Source: Ignavibacteriales bacterium (lineage in GTDB: Bacteria; Bacteroidota; Ignavibacteria; Ignavibacteriales; Ignavibacteriaceae). From it: 64,000 bases of DNA. The notes below the pieces were generated by a model. The model was not told the DNA's origin and did no database searches. It saw only the letters and a list, made by a program, of their open reading frames with translations. Position 1 is the first letter of the stretch, and every line of letters begins with the position of its first letter. The translations under genes and the position numbers were made by a program. Positions 58,837 to 64,000 of this stretch are shown one piece after another. The DNA lies in the NCBI GenBank assembly GCA_016707585.1, contig JADJHL010000002.1:372001-436000 (forward strand). Reading direction: 5' to 3'.

Positions 58837-59415
58837 TTGGATTCAGAATTAAACGACATAGAAATTATCCAGCGAATTACCAATCGTGATTCCAAAGCCT
58901 TAGAAACTTTGTACGATAGATATTCACCTGTTCTATACACTTTAGTAAAACGAATTGTTACTGAAAACAATGTTGCTGAAGAAATTCTTACAGAAGTGTT
59001 TGTTTTAATCTGGCAAAAAAGCGCTAAGTTCGATATTAACGGTGGCAATCTTTATGCATGGTTAATAAATCTTACAAGAAACAAAGCCTTGGATTTTAAA
59101 CGCAGAGAAACTTTGCAGGTTACTCAAGAATATAATGATGAATATGAAGATAATTCAATATTACCAGTATTATCGGTACATATTCCATCAAATAGTTTAA
59201 CCAAAACTTTAAATTCTCGTGAAAAAATATACACGGCTTTTAACAATTTAACTGAAGCACAGCAGTATGTTTTATCATTAGCCTACTTTGATGGATTAAC
59301 TGAATCTGAAATTGCAAAAAAACTTAATATCCCATTATTAACAGTAAAATCTAAAATACGCGTAGCACTTGATAGTGTAAAAGTAAATCTTGCCAAAGAG
59401 ATTAATAATGATTGA
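58837..59415 (+). CDS. ECF-family RNA polymerase sigma factor
   Basis: A 192-residue protein. Region 2 (about 10-75) has SKALETLYDRYSPVLYTLVKR, then VFVLIWQKSAKFD, a tryptophan in NLYAWLINLTRNKALDFKRR, and region 4 (about 130-185) holds the HTH SEIAKKLNIPLLTVKSKI. All features of a working ECF sigma are kept. The start codon is TTG with no ATG alternative before the conserved part. The last 8 bases overlap the next start (ATGATTGA), typical of a sigma/anti-sigma pair. It is homologous along its length to the N-terminal part of the protein at 51912-55088. Confidence 0.9.
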   Translation: MDSELNDIEIIQRITNRDSKALETLYDRYSPVLYTLVKRIVTENNVAEEILTEVFVLIWQKSAKFDINGGNLYAWLINLTRNKALDFKRRETLQVTQEYNDEYEDNSILPVLSVHIPSNSLTKTLNSREKIYTAFNNLTEAQQYVLSLAYFDGLTESEIAKKLNIPLLTVKSKIRVALDSVKVNLAKEINND

Positions 59416-60421
59416 TGATAAAAAAGTTTTTGGTTTACTACAAGCAAAGGCACTTGGCTGTCTTGATGAAGATGAAAATATTGAGTTGCAAAATTTTATT
59501 AACGAAGGTTTTGTTTTTCCGTGGGATGAATTAGGTATATTCCAAAATACTGCAGCATTATTACCACTTGCTCTTCAATTAGAGATTCCCGAACCAGAGC
59601 TCAAAGATAGAATAGCGTTAAAACTTATAAAGCTTACTGAAGAATTACGAGCAAAAAAATCTATTGAAGAAGAGCAACAAAAAACTGTTGAGCCCGAAGA
59701 GATAATTGAAGAAGAGATTGATGAAGTTGTTGATGAGTTTTCAGAAATTAACGAGACATTTGAAGAGCCGCCAATTGAGATCGAAACCGATATTGATCCT
59801 GTAGTTCCAAATGAGATTGAAGATTTAAACACACCATTAAGTTCAGATGATCTTACTTTTAATCTAGATGATATTGAATTGCCCGGCTTTGAATCAGTTA
59901 CAACAACTGAACCGGCTTTACCACAAAATGATTTAGAAGCTTTATCTGCCGAACCTATTGTAAACACTTTGTTGGATGAACCACAAATAGCTACTCCTGA
60001 AATTGAAGAATTAAAAGTAGCTGACGTTTGGATTGAACCTGAACCCATACAACAGTTAATTAACACTCCGGAAATTCCCGAAGTTAAATCAGTTGTTGAA
60101 ACTAAACTTGTTGAAGAAACCGAAGATCAATCAAAACCAGATTTTACCAAAAAAAGTGTTGCTGAAAAAGCTTTCAAAACTCTTGAACAGGATTTTGATA
60201 GGCTTAAATATCACTTTGATGAGCACGAGAAAAGACTAAGCCACAAATTGTTGATTGCTTATATAATTATAGGTTTTCTTGCAGCCTTGTTGGTTGTATT
60301 CTTCTTTAAGTTTAATTCGGATATTGAAAGCCAGCAAAAAGAAATTGATTTTTTAAAGAGTCGGCCAACTTCATTTTTAAACTTTATTGAAAAAGATTTT
60401 GCTTCTAATCTTTTTTCTTAA
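59408..60421 (+). CDS. Membrane-anchored anti-sigma-like protein (no zinc motif)
   Basis: About 337 residues. The N-terminal ~70 residues (VFGLLQAKALGCLDEDENIEL, FPWDELGIFQNTAAL) parallel the anti-sigma-like segment of the sigma-TonB fusion and probably bind the upstream sigma. They lack the HxxxCxxC zinc motif of ZAS anti-sigmas, resembling the RskA type ('alG.l...e...'). A very acidic, Pro-rich linker (about 75-235) and a helical segment follow. One TM helix is at about 281-302 (LIAYIIIGFLAALLVVFFF), and only ~35 residues lie outside, ending NLFS. I choose the ATG at 59408, giving an 8-base overlap with the sigma gene. The 3' end overlaps the convergent gene by 17 bases. Confidence 0.75.
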   Translation: MIDDKKVFGLLQAKALGCLDEDENIELQNFINEGFVFPWDELGIFQNTAALLPLALQLEIPEPELKDRIALKLIKLTEELRAKKSIEEEQQKTVEPEEIIEEEIDEVVDEFSEINETFEEPPIEIETDIDPVVPNEIEDLNTPLSSDDLTFNLDDIELPGFESVTTTEPALPQNDLEALSAEPIVNTLLDEPQIATPEIEELKVADVWIEPEPIQQLINTPEIPEVKSVVETKLVEETEDQSKPDFTKKSVAEKAFKTLEQDFDRLKYHFDEHEKRLSHKLLIAYIIIGFLAALLVVFFFKFNSDIESQQKEIDFLKSRPTSFLNFIEKDFASNLFS

Positions 60422-60914
60422 AGTTTTTAACCGTTAAAAAAATTATCCACGCAGAACCAATTAAAACCAGCCAATAGTTTTTAATAATCGAGTACGCTGC
60501 GGATAAAAACAAATTAAGATTTGCATCGCTACGATTGATTATTAGCCACAATCCACCAAATAAGCATAATGTTGAAAAAATAATCGATAAAACATCTAGC
60601 TTTGCTAAAACATTTCCAATCAAAAAACTCATTCCCACAACTGCTAAGATTGCGGGGACAATAATGGTTCCAAGATTAAGCAACTCGTATTTTGTAATCA
60701 CAAAAAACATCGATCCAAATAAAAACATCGCTGAACCGATTATTATACCAGACTTGTTTTGTTTAAGGTAAGATGAAAAGAAAGTATAGATACCAATAAA
60801 AAAGAAAAAGTAAGCGATAATACTTAGTATTTTTAGATCAAAAACTTTTACTGCGATTAAAACAATAACAAGAATTGCTAATAATATTAGTGAAAGAACT
60901 TTAGATCGATTCAT
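60405..60914 (-). CDS. Small polytopic membrane protein of unknown function
   Basis: A 169-residue protein with about six closely spaced hydrophobic helices, very short loops, and a basic C-terminus (VKNFKKKD). The arrangement resembles LiaI/LiaF-like TM regions (DUF5668), but no distinctive motif is present, so I leave the family open. It is coupled to arginase: the arginase stop and this start share one base (TAATG). The 3' end overlaps the convergent anti-sigma-like gene. Confidence 0.55.
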   Translation of the reverse strand: MNRSKVLSLILLAILVIVLIAVKVFDLKILSIIAYFFFFIGIYTFFSSYLKQNKSGIIIGSAMFLFGSMFFVITKYELLNLGTIIVPAILAVVGMSFLIGNVLAKLDVLSIIFSTLCLFGGLWLIINRSDANLNLFLSAAYSIIKNYWLVLIGSAWIIFLTVKNFKKKD

Positions 60915-61837
60915 TACAAAATTCTTTGCCCCATACTAGAAGCAATTAATTCCGCTGCAAACATTGCGCTACTATTGTGTACATCTAAAATCGGATTAAC
61001 TTCCGCAACTTCTAATGATGACATACAACCACACTCCGCAATAGATTCCATAAGTGAGTGAGCTTCGCGATAATTTAATCCACCGGGTACAGGGGTACCA
61101 ACACCGGGCGCAAAATTTGGATCAACGCTATCAACATCAAAACTAACATGAATGTGATCAACTTTTTCTTTGAATTGTTTTAAAACCCGGCTAATAATTC
61201 TGTGTATTCCAAGTTTATCAACATCGCTCATTGTATAAACGCTAGGATTAAGTTTTTTAATGTTTTTCCTTTCTTCAATATCAATACTTCTTGCAGCAAT
61301 TATTGCACAATTTTCTGGTTTTAGTTTTGGTGCAAATCCATAAAGATTAACAAGCTCTGCATTTCCCAATCCCATTGAAGCGGCAAGCGGCATTCCGTGA
61401 ATATTTCCCGAGGGGGTAGTATCATCCGTATTCATATCAGTGTGTGCGTCAATCCAGATTACACCAAGAGTTAATTTATTTTTTTTACAGTAAGATGAAA
61501 CACCCGCAATTGTACCAAGCGCCATCGAGTGATCTCCGCCAATGCAGAGTGGAAATTTATTTTGTTCAAGAACTTTTTCAACTCGTGAAGCAAGAACTTT
61601 AGATGTTTTTAGAATTTCATTTAAATATCTAAGCTTTGGATCGTGAAGTTTTTGTTTTTCCATTATTTCAATGTTAATATCGCCGGTGTCTTCCACCCTG
61701 TAACCAAGCTGCTCAAGTTTGCTTTCTAATCCAGCAATACGTAATGCCGATGGTCCCATATCAACACCACGCCTGCCAGAACCAAGATCCATAGGAAACC
61801 CAATTACCGTTATAGTTTGTTGTTTTTGTTCATTCAT
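60914..61837 (-). CDS. rocF: Arginase / ureohydrolase
   Basis: A 307-residue ureohydrolase with every manganese-binding motif: CIGGDHSMALG (~101), VIWIDAHTDMNT (~126-137) and VSFDVDSVDPNFAPGVGTP (~230). The substrate loop SGNIHGMPLA (~143) carries the Asn/His of true arginases rather than the agmatinase pattern. It hydrolyses arginine to ornithine and urea. The start region MDLGSGRRGVDMGPSALR is the classic arginase opening. No urease genes are nearby. Confidence 0.93.
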   Translation of the reverse strand: MNEQKQQTITVIGFPMDLGSGRRGVDMGPSALRIAGLESKLEQLGYRVEDTGDINIEIMEKQKLHDPKLRYLNEILKTSKVLASRVEKVLEQNKFPLCIGGDHSMALGTIAGVSSYCKKNKLTLGVIWIDAHTDMNTDDTTPSGNIHGMPLAASMGLGNAELVNLYGFAPKLKPENCAIIAARSIDIEERKNIKKLNPSVYTMSDVDKLGIHRIISRVLKQFKEKVDHIHVSFDVDSVDPNFAPGVGTPVPGGLNYREAHSLMESIAECGCMSSLEVAEVNPILDVHNSSAMFAAELIASSMGQRIL

Positions 61838-61966
61838 AAAAAACTTCTTAAATATTGCAAAATCATTTTTGGCAAGTTAAAGAGATTGTGTGAAATATTC
61901 ACCTTTACAATTCCTATATTTTAACATCAAGATTAATAAATTATTTAAATTTTTACGGGCATTAAA

Positions 61967-63319
61967 ATGTTAGGATATGACAGCGAACCACACATTAGTG
62001 TTGGGATTCTTAGTGATACAAAAATTAAGTTTGAGCTTTATGGAGAATATAGTTCTTACGGATTTAAACATTTTTTCAGTGGTAGATACGAAGCTGAATT
62101 AGTTGGTGATAGAATTATTTGCAAAGGTGAAAAAGATAAAATTGAAATTACAGATGAGATTATTTTTGAACCTCAAGAACCTGACAACGAATCTTTTTTA
62201 ATCCGTGAGGTTGTAATTGGAGTTAAGTTTCATTGGGAAAGAAAAGAGAAGCAACGATTTACCCACTCATTAAAACTTGTTCGCGATGGTAATAAAATTA
62301 CCGCAATAAATATTGTTCCAATTGAAAAATATTTAATGAGCGTTATCTCATCTGAGATGAGTGCAAAATGTTCGCTGCAAATGTTAAAAGCTACCGCTGT
62401 TGTATCGCGAAGCTGGCTGCTTGCACAAATCGAAAAATCTAAATCTATAAAATCAAACAAATCTGATTACTCAACTGTTTATCAAACCGAAGATGAATTA
62501 ATAAAGTGGTACGATAGAGAAGATCATAAACTTTTTGATGTTTGCGCTGATGATCATTGTCAACGTTATCAGGGTGTTACTAAAATGACTTCCGAAGCTG
62601 CAAGAAAAGCAGTTGAACAAACTGCCGGTATTGTGCTGCTTGAAGGAGACAAAATTCTGGATGCGCGTTTTTCAAAAGCTTGTGGTGGAATTTCTGAATC
62701 GTTTGAAAATGTTTGGGAACCCGTTAAACATCCATCATTAACTGCAATTTATGATTACAAATTTATTGCTGATGACTTTAATGATGATTTTACAAAGGAA
62801 GAAAATGCTGAAAAATGGATTAAGGCAAATCCGCCAGCTTTTTGTAATACAAATGATCCAAAAATTTTAAATCAAATACTTTTGGATTATGATCAGGAAA
62901 CAAAAGATTTTTACAGATGGACAATTGAGTTTACACAATCTCAGTTATCAGATCTTATAAAAAGGAAAAGTGGAATTGATTTTGGACAGATTAAGGATTT
63001 GATTCCCGTTGAACGTGGTTTATCTGCACGACTTATCAAATTAAAAATTGTTGGCACCAAAAAAACTTTAACAATCGGTAAAGAGTTGGAAATAAGAAGA
63101 ACTCTTTCAGAAACTCATCTTTATAGTTCAGCTTTTATAGTTGAAAAGATTGGAAGTAAAGACGGGGCTCCGGAAAAATTTATTTTACGTGGAGCTGGCT
63201 GGGGACACGGCGTTGGGCTTTGTCAGATCGGTGCGGCTGTTATGGCAGAACAAGGTTTTCAATTTGATGAAATTGCAATTCATTACTTTAAAAATGCTGC
63301 TCTTAAAAAGATTTATTAA
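61967..63319 (+). CDS. SpoIID/LytB domain protein
   Basis: A 450-residue protein. The central to C-terminal part is a SpoIID domain. It opens IVPIEKYLMSVISSEMSAKCSLQMLKA (the family's 'l.eYl.gVv..Em....p.eaLKA.av'), continues VSRSWLLAQ, and includes ARFSKACGGISESFENVW. It ends with the hallmark GAGWGHGVGLCQIGAAVMA. In spore formers the domain is a peptidoglycan lytic transglycosylase acting on denuded glycans; in FCB bacteria it is found without sporulation. No clear signal peptide is seen, which is odd for a cell-wall enzyme. It precedes the DUF4922 gene by 24 bases, an arrangement also met in other Bacteroidetes-type genomes. Confidence 0.88.
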   Translation: MLGYDSEPHISVGILSDTKIKFELYGEYSSYGFKHFFSGRYEAELVGDRIICKGEKDKIEITDEIIFEPQEPDNESFLIREVVIGVKFHWERKEKQRFTHSLKLVRDGNKITAINIVPIEKYLMSVISSEMSAKCSLQMLKATAVVSRSWLLAQIEKSKSIKSNKSDYSTVYQTEDELIKWYDREDHKLFDVCADDHCQRYQGVTKMTSEAARKAVEQTAGIVLLEGDKILDARFSKACGGISESFENVWEPVKHPSLTAIYDYKFIADDFNDDFTKEENAEKWIKANPPAFCNTNDPKILNQILLDYDQETKDFYRWTIEFTQSQLSDLIKRKSGIDFGQIKDLIPVERGLSARLIKLKIVGTKKTLTIGKELEIRRTLSETHLYSSAFIVEKIGSKDGAPEKFILRGAGWGHGVGLCQIGAAVMAEQGFQFDEIAIHYFKNAALKKIY

Positions 63320-63343
63320 TTTATTTAAAAATATTTTATCTGT

Positions 63344-64000
63344 ATGAGTGTGTATTGTACAAATGCTGAAATTATTGATTTAATCAGCGAAAGAAATTTT
63401 GGTAAAGCAACAAAGCGTTTGTTCGGACTTCAAAAAGAACAATGGCAAATGCTTACAACCGGTTATAAATCGCTCGAAACTGTAAAATCAAAATCATTTC
63501 AGTTTGATGGATTTAAGATTAAAGCACAGTTTAATGCCGGAAGAATTACATCAACATCTGCAAAAGTTGATGCAAAATCTATAAGTGAAAGAAAATGTTT
63601 TTTGTGTAACGAAAACTTACCCGAAGAACAAAAAGGAATTTTATATAATGATAAATACATAATACTTTGCAATCCATTTCCAATTTTTCCTGAACATTTT
63701 ACTTTAACTTATAAAAACCACGAACCTCAGCGCATCATCGATACGTTTGCGGATATGCTGGATTTAAGCAAAGACATTTCTAAGTATTACACAGTTATTT
63801 ATAACGGGCCAAGATGCGGAGCTTCGGCTCCAGATCATTTACATTTTCAAGCTGGCAATAAATCTTTTATGCCGATTGATGATGAATTTCATCAGTTAAA
63901 AAATGAATATGGAAAGATGATCTTTGAAAATGATGATTTATCTTTTTATGCGATTGACGATGGATTAAGAAAATTTGTTTCGATTGAAAGCTTAGATAAA
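63344..64000 (+). CDS. DUF4922 / HIT-superfamily nucleotidyltransferase-like protein (3' end outside window)
   Basis: An ATG at 63344 opens a frame that stays open to the last base (219 codons). The start MSVYCTNAEIIDLI is followed by NAGRITSTSAKVDAKS. A Cys pair sits in RKCFLCNENLPEEQKG (~85), the signature of DUF4922 proteins of FCB bacteria. YNGPRCGASAPDHLHFQAG (~160-178) then carries the H-x-H-x-Q triad of the HIT/GalT/Ap4A-phosphorylase superfamily. The likely activity is transfer or hydrolysis at a nucleotide phosphate, but the substrate is unknown. The gene probably shares a transcript with the SpoIID-domain gene, 24 bases upstream. Confidence 0.8.
   Translation, partial: MSVYCTNAEIIDLISERNFGKATKRLFGLQKEQWQMLTTGYKSLETVKSKSFQFDGFKIKAQFNAGRITSTSAKVDAKSISERKCFLCNENLPEEQKGILYNDKYIILCNPFPIFPEHFTLTYKNHEPQRIIDTFADMLDLSKDISKYYTVIYNGPRCGASAPDHLHFQAGNKSFMPIDDEFHQLKNEYGKMIFENDDLSFYAIDDGLRKFVSIESLDK

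Noticed and set aside
59575..60066. Open frame of 163 codons on the minus strand
   Set aside because: Mirror of the acidic linker of the anti-sigma-like protein. The Ser/Ile-rich sequence is typical of a shadow frame.
1..64000. CRISPR arrays, insertion sequences, prophage or integrase-attachment sites
   Set aside because: No regularly spaced direct repeats, transposase or integrase motifs, or tRNA-duplicated ends were seen. The tRNA-Lys is followed by its own terminator rather than an island.

Overview
The window is AT-rich, densely coded bacterial chromosome with no plasmid, phage, IS or CRISPR signature. The best taxonomic guess is a member of the Ignavibacteria (Ignavibacteriota/Chlorobi side of the FCB superphylum) or a close relative. 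This rests on the subtilase at 55169-58561, whose C-terminal type A sorting domain carries the NYPNPFNPTT motif typical of type IX secretion in that group. Supporting signs are the DUF5686/carboxypeptidase-like outer-membrane protein, the DUF4922 protein next to a SpoIID/LytB protein, a TonB-type C-terminal domain, the low G+C, and weak ribosome-binding sites with several TTG starts. Placement is inference, because no rRNA lies in the window.

Layout. 1-5.5 kb: the tail of an unknown coiled-coil gene, a remnant of an alpha-amylase-type C-terminal domain, an outer-membrane barrel, an RlmI-type rRNA methyltransferase, a secreted H-type-lectin-like protein, small membrane proteins, a CDF metal exporter and a tRNA-Lys(TTT). 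5.5-22.6 kb: an NtrC-type regulator and hybrid kinase on the plus strand, convergent with one long minus-strand operon. That operon runs from two pilin-like genes through pilC, pilB, pilT, a PilM-PilN fusion, a PilO-PilP fusion and a secretin, then a lone receiver, a hybrid kinase with three receivers, and a receiver protein with a lone dimerisation-like helix pair. It looks like a complete inner and outer type IV pilus machine with its own signalling chain; no prepilin peptidase is present here. 22.6-23.3 kb is a 650-base noncoding AT-rich gap.

23.3-28.9 kb: aspS, a GT-C-like membrane protein, a pyrimidine-nucleoside phosphorylase and a prohibitin-like SPFH protein. 28.9-36.6 kb: a haem cluster, ccsA/hemX-like - hemA - hemC - lipoprotein - (TetR-hemD fusion) - hemE - hemN. 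The uroporphyrinogen-III synthase is fused behind a complete TetR-family regulator. 36.6-51.8 kb: an acyl-ACP desaturase, an ATP-grasp protein, peptidases M14 and S9A, a small HAD/GNAT/LolA-like operon, a DUF5686 outer-membrane protein, an RRM protein, radA and alaS. Three palindromic intergenic repeats lie between 35.1 and 39.1 kb.

51.9-60.4 kb is the most unusual part. A single gene (51912-55088) joins an ECF-sigma-like module, an anti-sigma-like domain, a roughly 550-residue Pro/Lys/Val-rich linker, one transmembrane helix and a periplasmic TonB C-terminal domain. A paralogous but split version, a normal ECF sigma overlapping a membrane-anchored anti-sigma-like protein without TonB, lies 3.7 kb downstream beyond the secreted subtilase. 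The window ends with a small membrane protein, arginase, a SpoIID-domain protein and a truncated DUF4922/HIT-like gene.
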